Source: Thinopyrum elongatum (taxonomy: Eukaryota > Streptophyta > Magnoliopsida > Poales > Poaceae). From it: DNA of 64,000 nt. Below, piece after piece: positions 12,931 through 24,500 of this stretch (the first letter of the stretch is position 1; every line of letters begins with the position of its first letter). The notes under the pieces are model-generated. The model was not told where the DNA came from. It did no database searches and worked only from the letters and a program-made list of their open reading frames with translations. The translations under genes and the position numbers were made by a program. Location: NCBI GenBank assembly GCA_011799875.1, contig CM022303.1, positions 733,375,765-733,439,764 of the forward strand. The letters are read 5' to 3'.

Positions 12931-13938
12931 ATGGGCAACCCCTTCCCGTCGCTCGTCGCCGCGACGACCTCGACCGCCCCGCGCCAGGACGCCGCCGCCG
13001 CCCGTAGCCCGCCCTCCCGCCGGCCTGCACCTCGTCTCCGTCGCCGTCGTCCCCGTCGACCGCCCCGACGCGCCCGACCGCGCCCCGTCTCCGCCTCGTC
13101 TCCGACGCCGTCGCGGACCGCCGTCGCCCTTGGACCTCGCCGCCTCGCCGGACTCCACCGACGCCGGCCTCCCCGTCGACCCGTCGTCTCCGGCCTCCAC
13201 CCCGAGCCCCTCCTCGCGCTCGACGCCGACGCCCCGCCTCGACCCCGTCGCCGACCCCACTCCACTCCACGAGCTCGAGCCCGCTGCCCTGACCCTGCAC
13301 CCCCGGTGAGGGCCACGCCCTCCCACTCTCTCTGTCGCCGCCGTCGCCCCGCACCTGGCCCGCTCCAGCCGCTCGCCGCGCTCGGCCCTCCCGAGTCGCA
13401 CGCGCGCGCGCGCCTGCCGTTCCTCCCGCTCGCCCCTGCTGCTGTTGCCGCGCCGCGCATCGGCCGAGACCCGTCGCCAGCGCCTCGCCCATGCCCGCTC
13501 CGGCCCCTGCCTCGCCTCCGCGCGCCCTGCACCGCGCGCCGCCGCCCGTTGCCGCTCCGGCCACCGCGCTGCCCCGCTCGCCTCCGGCTCCCCGCAGCCG
13601 CGCGCTAACCTCGCCCGCGCCACGCCCGGCTCGCTCGCCGGCCGCGCGGTTCTGCTACGCCGCCGCCCGCTCGCCCGTGCGCGCGCGCGCGTTGACCCCC
13701 CCCACCGCGCGGACGCGTCCGGCTCTGGACGGGCACAGCGCGGACGAGTCCGGCTGTGCCACTGTCCAGTGGGCCCCCCAGAACGTTTTAATAAAAGAAA
13801 AAGAAAGAAATAAAAATAAATAATTAAAATAATTAAAATAATTAGTTAATTAATTAGTTAATTAATCCTGATTAGGTTAATCTAATTAACTAATTAGTGT
13901 TAATTAAACAGTAATTAGTAATTAACTTAATTAACTGC

Positions 13939-13968
13939 TGACGTCAGCATGATGTCATGCTGACGTCA
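13939..13968. promoter_or_regulatory. Palindrome with paired TGACGTCA (bZIP/CRE-type) sites
   Basis: TGACGTCA occurs at 13939-13946 and 13961-13968, as the two ends of a 30-base near-perfect palindrome. It is intact at 23162-23191 and 28576-28605 in the other LTR copies, and degenerate near 18860-18890. TGACGTCA is the classical palindromic site of plant TGA/bZIP factors. Whether it acts as an enhancer is inference. Confidence 0.55.
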
Positions 13969-16151
13969 TCAATCACTGTTTCGGATAATGTTGAATTAAA
14001 TAATTAATTAAAATTTCAGAAATTAATAAAAACTTTAGAAAATCATATCTTTTAAACCGTAACTCCGATGAAAATATTTTATACATGAAACTTGCTCAGA
14101 ACGACGATACGAACCCGGTACGCCCTCTGTATTCCCATCAGACGCCCGCAACTATGAGAACGTTGAACAATTAGACCGATTTCGATAAATGAATAGTGTC
14201 CAACCCTAATTAAATAAATCCGAATAAATTCCTAAATTAACTAAATCGCTTAGTTAGGCTGTATATCACCCTGGCCCTGCGTTTAGACATGTCCTGCATC
14301 CCTGTTGCTTCATTGCCGTGTGTTTACTGTTTCTTCCCCCTCTTCTCTTCGGTAGACTACGAGACCGACGCAGCTGCTGGTGCCCCGACCGACTACGTTG
14401 TTGACGACCCCTACTTGCCAGAGCAACCAGGCAAGCCCCCCCCTTGATCACCAGATATCGCCTATTCTTCTCTATACTGCTTGCATTAGAGTAGTGTAGC
14501 CTGTTACTGCTTTCGGTTAATCCTATTCTGCTGCATAGCCTGTCATTGTTGCTACTGTTGTTGATACCTTACCTGCAATCCTAAATGCCTAGTGTAGGAT
14601 GCTAGTTTGTCATCAGTGGCCCTACATTCTCGTCTGTCTGCTATGCTACATTATTGGGCCGTGCTCGCCACGGGTGGCGATTGCGGATATGTATACTACT
14701 TATTACATGTGACGTCAGATGGATACTAAAGTCGGGTCGGCTCGAGGAGCACCCGCAGGTGATTCACGAATGGGGGCTGAAAGGATTGGCCTCCTCGACG
14801 GCCCCCTAAGTGACTCTTTGTTGTGGAGCGGCAGGGCAGGTTGTGACCACCTAGGAGAGAGGTGGGCCTGGCCCTGGTCGTCGTCCGCGGTGATCTCATA
14901 ATAACACGTTTAACGAGATTGGATATTTGATCTGAGTCTGGCCACTGGCCTATACGCACTAACCAACTACGCGGGAGGAGTTATGGGTATCCCGGCGTCG
15001 TGGTATCAGCTGAAGCCTTCTTGACGTCAGCGACTGAGCGGCGCGCGCCGTGTTGGACCGCGATAACGTAACCGCCGTGATCGTGTGGGTTGCTAGGTCT
15101 GCTCGCGGCCGCGTACGCAACGTGCAGGAGCGCACTGGGCGATGGGCCCAGACCCCAGAGTGCCTAGGATTAGTCCGGCGTGCTGACCTCTCTGTTGAGC
15201 CTAGGTGGGGCTGCGACGTGTGGATCTTCCGAGGCCGGGCATGACCCAGGAAAGTGTGTCCGGCTAAAGGGGATCGAGCGTGTTGGGGAATATGTGGTGC
15301 ACCCCTGCAGGGAAGTTTATCTATTCGAATAGCCGTGTCCCTCGGTAAAAGGACGACCCGGAGTTGTATTCCGACCTCATGACAACTAGAAATGGATACT
15401 TAATAAAACACACCCTTACAAGTGACAGTTATAACCCGGTGGTCGCTCTCTCGCATGGTGGCGACGAGAGGATCGACGGGTAGGATTATGCTATACGTTG
15501 TTGCTTGGTTAACTTCCAACTAATCTCTTCTATTGCTTCAAGATGGAGGCTGCCAGAAGCGTAGTCTTCGACAGGACTAGCTATCCCCCTCTTATTCTGG
15601 CATTCTGCAGTTCAGTCCACCGATATTGCCTCTTTACACATATACCATGCATATGTAGTATAGATCCTTGCTTGCGAGTACTTTGGATGAGTACTCACGG
15701 TTGCTTTCCCCCTCCTTTCCCCCTTTCCCTTCTTGCTGGTTGTCGCAACCAGATGTTGGAGCCTAGGAGCCAGATGCCACCTTCGACGACTACTACCACC
15801 AGGGCGGAGCCTACTACTACGTCCAGGACGCCGACGACCAGGAGTAGTTAGGAGGATCCCAGGCAGGAGGCCCTGCGCCTGTTCGATCTGTTGTATCCCT
15901 GTTTGTGCTAGCCATCTTATGGCACCTTGTTTAACCTATGTCTGTACTCAGATATTGTTGCTTCCGCTGACTCGTCTATGATCGAGCATTTGTATTCGAG
16001 CCCTCGTGGCCCCTGGCTTGTATTATGATGCTTGTATGACTTATTTATGTTTTAGAGTTGTGTTGTGATATCTTCCCGTGAGTCCCTGATCTTGATCGTA
16101 CACGTTTGCGTGCATGATTAGTGTACGATTGAAACGGGGGCGTTCACAAGT

Positions 16152-16164
16152 TGGTATCAGAGCC
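16152..16164 (+). other. Primer binding site (initiator tRNA-Met)
   Basis: TGGTATCAGAGCC starts 4 bases after the 5' LTR end. It is an exact match to the usual plant tRNA-iMet complement. The second copy at 25357 carries two extra bases (GAGAG instead of GAG). Confidence 0.9.
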
Positions 16165-16543
16165 GACTGCCTGTAGGAATCCCCCTTTCCAATTCCTTGG
16201 CCGAAGTTGAGTCTAGACAAAGAAAACCGTTTTACTAACTTGGCTGTGTGGCTTACGGGCCCACGTCGCCAACTGGGTGGTATTAGGATCTTTTATTCCT
16301 CGTCTATACTCTGGGACTCTAATCTCTCTTCTACTCGGGTTAAATGAAGTTTACTAACGCCGACACTTAGGATCTCGTAAATTCTGTCTACCCGGAGAGC
16401 TGGATATCTGTGCGATTTCCCTGTCGTTGATTTGATTAGTCTGATAATCATTTTCCTTTCCATTGTTTTGTTTAACCTTTCTCTCCGAGTTGTGTTAAAC
16501 CTCTTATTGTCGTTTGACAAACCTGAATTTCCTCTATTTTCAG

Positions 16544-17314
16544 ATGGACCGTTTGTTTCCACCGCGTCCTACGACACAGCTTGTGCTTCGCACTTGGGCT
16601 CGTGATGCCCCTGGTTTTCCAGCTGTCCTGATCGCTCTCATGACCAGACTTGGCTACCGTTGGTACCCTGAGTACTTGGTTTATGAGGTTTACCGCGAGT
16701 TCAACCAGGAACAGTACTATGCTGAAGTTCGGATTTATGATCAGCAGAACAACTCAGACACCGAGCTACACCTTTATCACGGATTAGGCGTGACGATTGA
16801 GATGGCAGTCCATGATGCCGCCTACTCTGCTGTCGTACGTCTACGAGGGGAGCACAATGCTATCTTGGATGACTCTGAGTTCCGATACATTCCGTATGCC
16901 CCTGCTGGAGATGCTACCGGATACTACACAGCTATCTGTGCCCCGTACGAGCCTCGTCGCTACGACCCGCGCGTTCTGATTCAGTGCACTCAGGCTCTGG
17001 ATCGCACTGTTCGGGTTCTTGCCGTCGAGTTGGTTGCCACTCGAGCACGTCTCTACGATGCTATGACGCAGTTGCTGCCCGCTGTTCGTGCAGGGATACA
17101 TCCGGAGCACATCCTTTATCCGCGCAGGACTCAGATGTATGCTGGTATTGACTGGCCTGCTGTGGGAGGTCACACACCTGCACGTGGACCTCTTCTTACA
17201 GTTCGAGACCGGGTTCTGCATCAGAGTGCACATGGAGCACAGGATCCTTCCGCGACGAATATTCGTCGTCCGCACTCGCAGTTACCCCGTTACAGTGGTT
17301 TTCTCCGGCGTTGA
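16544..17314 (+). CDS. Gag-position ORF of non-autonomous Gypsy element, dsRBD-like pattern
   Basis: A 256-codon ORF beginning ATGGACCG immediately after a good splice acceptor (TTTCCTCTATTTTCAG), so it may open an exon spliced from the LTR leader. I see no zinc knuckle, protease or RT. Residues about 40-101 (YPEYLVYEVYREF, then YYAEVRIYD, then GLGVTIEMAVHDAAYSAVVRL) follow the pattern of a double-stranded-RNA-binding domain: aromatic-rich strands, a G-x-G turn and an alanine-rich last helix. Residues about 145-182 could form a coiled coil. It sits where gag normally lies and is followed by a chromodomain ORF. An alternative is an unnamed gag-like family of LARD elements. The ORF is real, since it is intact here and broken only by single-base indels in the duplicate copy. 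The function is inference. Confidence 0.7.
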   Translation: MDRLFPPRPTTQLVLRTWARDAPGFPAVLIALMTRLGYRWYPEYLVYEVYREFNQEQYYAEVRIYDQQNNSDTELHLYHGLGVTIEMAVHDAAYSAVVRLRGEHNAILDDSEFRYIPYAPAGDATGYYTAICAPYEPRRYDPRVLIQCTQALDRTVRVLAVELVATRARLYDAMTQLLPAVRAGIHPEHILYPRRTQMYAGIDWPAVGGHTPARGPLLTVRDRVLHQSAHGAQDPSATNIRRPHSQLPRYSGFLRR

Positions 17315-17519
17315 TGTAGCCTTTGCTATGTCTCGTTGTGTACTTCCTTACCGCGTGCCTGCGCGCCGCCTAGTATGTCTAGCTTTTAATTTGCGCTGTT
17401 ATGCTGTCCGCATGTACCCAACTTTGTGTATGGATCTGTATGTCTTAATCGACTACTGTTATGTATCTATTACACTGCTTAAAGTATTGTCGTGTTACAT
17501 CATACTTGTCGCTGCTTCA

Positions 17520-17746
17520 AGGATCCTATTAGAGCTGTGGATCATGAAGTGCTTGAATTACGGGAAGATCTGTCATATCCAGAATATCCCATCCGTATTC
17601 TTGATCAAGCTGAGCGTCGAACACGTCAAAAGTCAATCAAGTTCCTCAAGGTTCAGTGGTCAAATCATTCTGAAGATGAGGCCACTTGGGAACGCGAGGA
17701 TCGTCTTCGCGATGAATACCCCGCTTTGTTTCTTTCTACCTCCTAA
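17520..17746 (+). CDS. Chromodomain ORF (chromovirus integrase C-terminus remnant)
   Basis: After a plausible acceptor (CTTCAAG at 17515-17521) the frame reads through YPEYPIRILDQAERRTRQK, SIKFLKVQWSNHSEDEATWE and REDRLRDEYPALF. This is the chromodomain at the C-terminus of chromovirus integrases: aromatic/hydrophobic core, K-V-Q-W, and the E-x-T-W-E signature. In autonomous relatives it directs integration into particular chromatin. Here the integrase core is absent, so this is a retained tail. It ends just before the purine tract, the normal position of the pol terminus. The coding sequence is uninterrupted, which suggests it is kept for a reason or was lost recently. Confidence 0.75.
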
Positions 17747-17769
17747 ATCTCGGGACGAGATTTCTTGTA

Positions 17770-17781
17770 GTGGAGGAGATT
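17770..17781 (+). other. Polypurine tract
   Basis: GTGGAGGAGATT lies directly before TGTAACACC. An identical tract precedes the LTR at 26963. Confidence 0.8.
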
Positions 17782-18034
17782 TGTAACACCCCCTGTATTA
17801 AGCTACAGTGATCACCCTTTTGATGAGGCCATGTCATCATGATTAATAGTGCATAATCATCATTAGCATCATATTGCATTTCGACTCCTAAGTCAAATTC
17901 AAATTTAAATGAAAGTGGAATATAAAAGTTGTCCAACATAGAAACTAAAATGTCAGATAAATAACAAATATTCCAGAGGCTATTCTAAAATTGAAACCAA
18001 CATCATTGGAATTGGATAAGTGACTCGAACAACC
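17782..18034 (+). repeat. Start of a Gypsy LTR (matches 11730 on)
   Basis: TGTAACACCCC and about 250 bases nearly identical to the first part of the LTR at 11730, ending at GACTCGAACAACC. After this point the sequence switches to a different LTR subfamily. Confidence 0.85.
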
Positions 18035-19133
18035 AAGAGAAATCCCCCCCCCAGGACCCCAATGGGCCACGGCCACAGGCCGGCCCAGCTCCCCCCCCCT
18101 CTCTATAATTGCGCTCCCAGGAGGCACCGAACCTAATCCCCCCCACCGACACATCCCCCCCCTCCGGCGCTCCCCCCCCCCGATCCATTCGGATCGGGCG
18201 CTGGCCCGATGCCGCCTCGCCCTCGCATCGACGCCGCTCGCCGCCGGAAGCCGCGGACCTCGTCGGCGACTCCCACTCTCCGTCCGTGACCTCTTCCCCG
18301 TCCTAACCCCTCGAGCTCGAGCACCGCTGACGCCCCCCTACAGCTCGCGGTGACACCGCCGCCGCCCGCGCCCTCCTTCTCCCTCGTCAACGCCGCTCGC
18401 CCGCACTGCCTCTGCGCTGCCGCTGCTCGCGCCGCCACGCAACCATCCCGCCGCGCGCCCGCCGCTGCTCGCGCCACCGCGCCCCATTGCGCTGCTCCGC
18501 CCAGTGCTGCCCGCCGGCCCTGCCCGCGGCTCCGCCCGCCCTGCCGAGCAGCACCGCGGCACCGCGCCCGTTAGCCTGCCCCGTGCCCCGTGCCAACTGG
18601 CCTGTGGCCAACCCCCCGGTGTCGTGACGAACGGGCCCGCTGCCCAGAAAACGGAAAATAAAAAAGAAAGATAAGTAAAATGAGACATTATTAAAATTAA
18701 TAATTAATTAATAATAATTAATTAGTTAAATTTATTAGGTTTAATTAACCATGTTAAGTAATCTTAATTTGGTAATTAGTTTAAGTATTAAGTAAATAGT
18801 TCATCACTAATTAACTAACCAAGTCTATGACAGGTGGGGACCCACGTGTACGAAGAAGATGCTGACATAAGCATGAGTCATGCTTGTCATCAATACTGTT
18901 TCGGATAAGTTATTTAAATAAAATAATTAAATTCCAGAAATAACAAAAACTTTAGGAACATCAATTAAATAAATCCGTAACTCAGGATGAAAAATACTTA
19001 ACATGAAAACTTGCAGAATTCCGATACGAACCCGAATTACGCCCTCATCGTATTTTTCCTTTCAGATGCCTCAGCTATGAGAACATTGAAACTTTTAGAC
19101 CGATTTCGATAAGATGTCATAGTACCAACTTTG
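18035..19133 (+). repeat. Diverged LTR-subfamily segment, chimeric at both ends
   Basis: From AAGAGAAATCC the sequence is C-rich leader, AT-rich tract and GATACGAACCC/GACCGATTTCGATAA block in the same order as the 4.4-kb LTR, but with substitutions throughout. It is a different subfamily. It stops at about 19133, in the middle of the LTR, where the sequence jumps to the Copia LTR at GCTGAAATTTTCAG. GC-rich frames here (18133-18688) are shadows. Confidence 0.6.
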
Positions 19134-21555
19134 ATGCTGAAATTTTCAGCCCCCCTCTAACCCTTCCACCACTATGTAAGGAGGTGGAGAGGAGCTCTCC
19201 ACAACCACTCAACTCTCTCACAAAATGGCATGCATGATCTGCCTTTCTTTCTCCCTCCCCGAAATAGTTTCGTAGAGCCGAAAGGCTGTCTGGGTTCCGA
19301 TGGGAACTAGTTCTGGACGATGAAGCCCTGCCAGATAGATGACACCTTATGTGTGCAAACCCCATAGAGAGGTCGTAGGTTTGATCTTTCGCCCGAGGGG
19401 CTGTTCGAGTGTCCTCCGAAGGGCTGTCCGAGTGACCGTAAGAGTTTCGAGGGTCCTCCGAAGGGCGTCCGCGACACCATCGAGGGGACTGTCCGACTGC
19501 CTCCCGGAGGGCTGTCCGAGGAGTTGATGAGGGAGAACATCCTCGCAGTTGGGAGTTGTAAATCCTAGCTACGGGGATCTGCACCAACGATCATATCGAC
19601 TCTACTTCGCTGCGCTACGAGGTCGGTAACGAAAAGATCAAACCTTGTATGCCTCTTCATAGTGGTCCGGGCTGGTGCGTAGGTCAGAAAAGTTTGGTTT
19701 TCTGCTGCGTTCCCCTACAGTGGCATCATGAGCCATGCTATACATAGATGCAGGTTGCGATTAGAATACATGAGATGTATGGGTGTTGCACAATATAATT
19801 AGTAGTAGATGAGTTCTATGGCTGAAAAATTATTTGTGCGAGTAGCAGATGAAATCTGTAACCCGATGTTCTTGTTGCTTCCCTGGAATTTGCATATTTC
19901 TGATCTTGAAACAACATGGTGGAGTTTCAAAGTTCTGGGCATCCGTGACCTGGTTGATCAATGAAGTGCTAAACGTTATTGGAATTCCATAGTTAGAGAG
20001 AAAGATGAAATTTCGCAAGACTAAAGGGCAATGTAGATATGATTGCACGGGGGTCATGCGTAGACGAAGTTTAGTATGGGGCTTGAGATTTTATTATCTC
20101 GTGTTTCATACACCCCACAAAGTTAATCTAGCGACTTGAATAATCATGCTTGATTATAAACGTTGGTAGCTGCGGTTTGGTTGAAACCTTAGAAGCCACG
20201 GAAAATAAATTTTGCATAAACCGATTAGAGGTGTCTAACTTGGTTTACAGGATGGTGCATATGATGTGGTATAGCAGTGCTCATCTAATTGATCAGTATG
20301 AGATGACTATACAATGTAAATTAACATGACCTGCGTGTCATGATTCGGCATGATGGCTGGAGCCATATGATTGTCACTTTAAATGCCCTCCGTTGTCAAC
20401 CTTAGTAATGCACTTATTATTATTTGCTATAGAGATAGCAATATTTGGTGCATCGACAAGGTGGTGGAAAACTTCGCAAAGGTGAACACCGACGCGAATG
20501 CCGAAGACGAAAAAAATAAAGACTTCTCCGTCAGAAAGGGCTACACTATATCATGCTTTTATGAATTGCCTGAGATTTTATCCCCTTGATGCATCCTTCT
20601 TGATTGCGTGGTAGTCGCTTTTATTAGGGTGATCTCTCACTTAAAATATCAAGTAGTTAGTGTTTCTCCCAAGTAGAGCACCGTCACGCCACCTATCTCT
20701 TCGGGGTATTGCAGGATTCCCTGGGTACGAACGATTAGAGAAGTGTGTGGGGCGGGTGAGTTGAGACCTTGCAGCAAGATCACTTGGTTGTCTTGATGTA
20801 CTGGAAGGATCCCCTGAGGCTCGAAACACGCCATCGAAAGATGAACAAGAGTCACATAGAGATGTGATTGGCAAGTTGGCCTACCGGTTGAGATTTTTGT
20901 CATCAGTGATGATCTACATCAATGGTGAACAATTGATATGCGGGTCTTGTACACTCACAATCAATTATGAGAGATATTGATTTGAGTGGGAGCGCACTTT
21001 AGAATTAAACTCTTTTAATCTTGGTGCAATTAATTATGAACACTGTCTAAAGTGTGTTTTGCATAATAGTTGTAGATAATGGCTTGCGTTTCACCTTCCC
21101 TATTAAAAATTGAATAGTTGTAAAATCTGGTTAAAACTTTATGGTTGGTAAAGTATATGTGAGGATTGTCCTCAAGAGTGCGAGAAGGATTTGTCCTATC
21201 GCAATGCTTTGGTATCTCCCGCTAATGCTATGGATGATGTGACTCTCGTCTTCGATCCAAAAGCTAAAATCCCGTTACGATCAAGTGCAATATGTTGCTT
21301 CCATGAGACCAAACTTCATAAAGTTTGGGATAGTTATGTGATATTCATGGAACTGAAAATTATTTTCAGACCAAACAAAGGCTAAAAGTATGAGATATCC
21401 AAAGCGATGTTTGTTTGCAAACTATTAGTAAAAGTGTTTACTATGTATTAGACTAATAACAGAGGGATCCAGAAGAACGCCTATCATGAGATGAAGGTGA
21501 ATAAACACACAACTTAAAGAGAAAGGAAATGTCCAAAGGGTGTTAGTGTGACTAC
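19134..21555 (+). repeat. Indel-rich duplicate of 9277-11729 (Copia LTR end plus internal)
   Basis: Begins GCTGAAATTTTCAGCCCCCC and tracks 9277-11729 to the Gypsy LTR start. Differences are mainly single-base losses or gains, often in short homopolymers (for example CTCCCG becomes CTCCG, and GGGCTG becomes GGGCG). The TSD-adjacent GACTTAC reads GACTAC here. This is the error signature of unpolished long reads rather than of mutation. See the finding on misassembly. Confidence 0.85.
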
Positions 21556-24500
21556 TGTAAACACCCCTGTATTAAGCTACAGTGATCACCCTTTTGATGA
21601 GGCCATGTCATCATGATAATAGTGCATAATCATCATTAGCATCATATTGCATTTCGACTCCAAGTCAAATTCAAATTTAAATGAAAGTGGAATATAAAGT
21701 TGTCCCAACATAGAAACTAAAATGTCAGATAAATAACAAATATTCCAGAGGCTATTCTAAAATTGAAACCAACATCATTGGAATGGATAAGTGACTCGAA
21801 CAACCTCAAACAGTGGATAAAGATAATATTTATAACCATTTATTAAATCTGAAATAAATATGGAATTATGTTTTGTCCAAACTAATTTTAGGTTTAAGGA
21901 ATAATGCACTGGTATTTATGAAAAGGTCACACTTTTTACAAAGAACCCTTTGGGGCCTAAACATTTAACAGTAGAGAAAGAGAATAAAGAAAAGGAAAAA
22001 AAGAAACAGAAAAGGATAAAGGAGCAACCCCCCCCCCCCCCACGGCCCAACAGGGCCGAAGCCCAGCCGGCTGGCCCACCTGCGTCGCCCCTGGCCTATA
22101 AGGCCCCCGGCCGAACCCTAGCCCCCTCCCGATCCACATTCCCCCCCCCCGGCCGCCCCCTCCCTGCGTGGATCTGGATCGGGGCAAACCCCGATCCCGT
22201 CGCTCGTCGCCGCGACGACTCGCCGCCCGCGCCAGGACGCCGCCGCCCGGAGCCGCGCATCCCCGCCGGGCTGCACCTCGTCTCCGTCGCCGTCGTCCCG
22301 TCGACCCGCCCGACGCGCCGACCGCGCACCGTCTCCGCCTCGTCTCCGACGCGTCGCGGACCGCCGTCGCCCTTGACCTCGCCGCCTCGCCGGACTCCAC
22401 CGACGCCGCCTCACCCGTCGACCCGTGTCTCCGGCCTCCACCCCGAGCCCTCCTCGCGCTCGACGCCGACGCCCCGCCTCGACCCCGTCGCCGACCCACC
22501 TCCACTCCACGAGCTCGAGCCGTGCCCTGACCTGCACCCCCCGGTGAGGGCCACGCCCTCCCATCTCTCTGTCGCCGCCGTCGCCCCGCACTGGCCCGCT
22601 CCAGCCGCTCGCCGCGCTCGGCCCCTCCGAGTCGCACGCGCGCGCGCGCCTGCCGTTCTCTCCGCTCGCCCTGCTGGTTGCCGCGCCGCGCATCGGCGAG
22701 ACCCGTCGCCAGCGCCTCGCCCATGCCCGCTCCGGCCCCTGCCTCGCCTCCGCGCGCCCTGCACCGCGCGCCGCCGCGCCCGTTGCCGCTCGCACAGCGC
22801 TGCCCCCGCTGCCTCCGGCTCCCGCAGCCGCGCGGTACCTCGCCGCGCCAAGCCCGGACTCGCTCGCCGGCGCGCGTTCTGCTACGCCGCCGCCCGCTCG
22901 CCCAGTGCGCGCTGCGCGCGTGACCCCCCCCACCGCGCGGACGCGTCGGCTCTGGACGGGCACAGCGCGGACGAGTCGGCTGTGCCACTGTCCAGTGGCC
23001 CCCCCAGAACGTTTTAATAAAAGAAAAGAAAGAAATAAAAATAAATAATAAAATAATTAAATAATTAGTTAATTAATTAGTTAATTAATCCTGATTATGT
23101 TAATCTAATTAACTAATTAGTGTTAATTAAACAGTAATTAGTAATTAAATTAATTAACTGCTGACGTCAGCATGATGTCATGCTGACGTCATCAATCACT
23201 GTTTCGGATAATGTTGAATTAAATAATTAATTAAAATTTCAGAAATTAATAAAAACTTTAGAAAATCATATCTTTTAAACGTAACTCCGATGAAAATATT
23301 TTATACATGAAACTTGCTCAGAACGACGATACGAACCCGGTACGCCCTCTGTATTCCCATCAGACGCCCGCAACTATGAGAACGTTGAACAATTAGACCG
23401 ATTCGATAAATGAATAGTGTCCCACCTAATTAATAAATCCGAATAAATTCCTAAAATAACTAAATCGCTTAGTTAGGCTGTATCACCCTGGCCCTGCGTT
23501 TAGACATGTCCTGCATCCCTGTTGCTTCATTGCCGTGTGTTTACTGTTTCTTCCCCTCTTCTCTTCGGTAGACTACGAGACCGACGCAGCTGCTGGTGCC
23601 CCGACCGACTACGTTGTTGACGACCCCTACTTGCCAGACAACCAGGCAAGCCCCCCCCCTGATCACCAGATATCGCCTATTTCTCTCTATACTGCTTGCA
23701 TTAGAGTAGTGTAGCCTGTTACTGCTTTCGGTTAATCCTATTCTGCTGCATAGCCTGTCATTGTTGCTACTGTTGTTGATACCTTACCTGCAATCCTAAA
23801 TGCCTAGTGTAGGATGCTAGTTTGTCATCAGTGGCCCTACATTCTCGTCTGTCTGCTATGTACATTATTGGGCCGTGCTCGCCACGGGTGGCGATTGCGG
23901 ATATGTATACTACTTATTACATGTGACGTCAGATGGATACTAAAGTCGGGTCGGCCGAGGAGCACCGCAGGTGATTCACGAATGGGGCTGAAAGGATTGC
24001 CTCCTCGACGGCCCCCTAAGTGACTCTTTGTTGTGGAGCGGCAGGGCACGGTTGTGACCACCTAGGAGAAAGGTGGGCCTGGCCCTGTCGTCGTCCGCGG
24101 TGATCTCATAATAACACGTTTAACGAGATTGGATATTTGATCTGAGTCTGGCCACTGGCCTATACGCACTAACCAAACTACGCGGGAGTAGTTATGGGTA
24201 TCCCGGCGTCGTGGTATCAGCTGAAGCCTTCTTGAAGTCAGCGACTGAGCGGCGCGCGCCGTGTTGGACCGCGATAACGTAACCGCCGTGATCGTGTGGG
24301 TTGCTAGGTCTGCTCGCGGCGCGTACGCAACGTGCAGGAGCGCACTGGGCGATGGGCCCAGACCCCAGAGTGCCTAGGATTAGTCCGGCGTGCTGACCTC
24401 TCTGTTGAGCCTAGGTGGGCTGCGACGTGTGGATCTTCCGAGGCCGGGCATGACCCAGGAAAGTGTGTTCGGCCAAAGGGGATCGAGGTGTTGGGGAATA

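Larger units (their letters stand above)
11730..16148 (+). repeat. 5' LTR of long-LTR Gypsy element (about 4.4 kb)
   Basis: TGTAACACCCC...GGGGGCGTTCACA. In order it holds an AT-rich U3, a TATA region (CCTATAAAC, about 12265), a C-rich leader of about 0.8 kb (12940-13780), an AT-repetitive tract (13800-13930), a palindrome with two TGACGTCA motifs, and U5. Frames of 200-290 codons on both strands at 12743-13823 overlap one another in the C-rich leader and are compositional, not genes. A possible splice donor (CGGTGAGG, about 13303-13310) lies in the leader. The segment 12273-12930 has no counterpart in the other copies. Confidence 0.85.

Noticed and set aside
12743..13823. Several 110-290-codon ORFs on both strands in the C-rich LTR leader
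   Set aside because: They overlap on both strands and in all frames, are rich in Arg/Ala/Pro/Gly only, recur in every LTR copy with frame changes, and show no domain. They reflect base composition.
15543..15981. 102- and 82-codon ORFs repeated at 30161-30599
   Set aside because: They lie in the U5 part of the LTR, overlap each other in different frames and have no recognisable domain. Their conservation only reflects LTR identity.
21950..23017. 355-codon plus-strand ORF
   Set aside because: It is the same C-rich LTR leader as above in the duplicate copy. Its frame depends on one-base indels and it is not open in the first copy.
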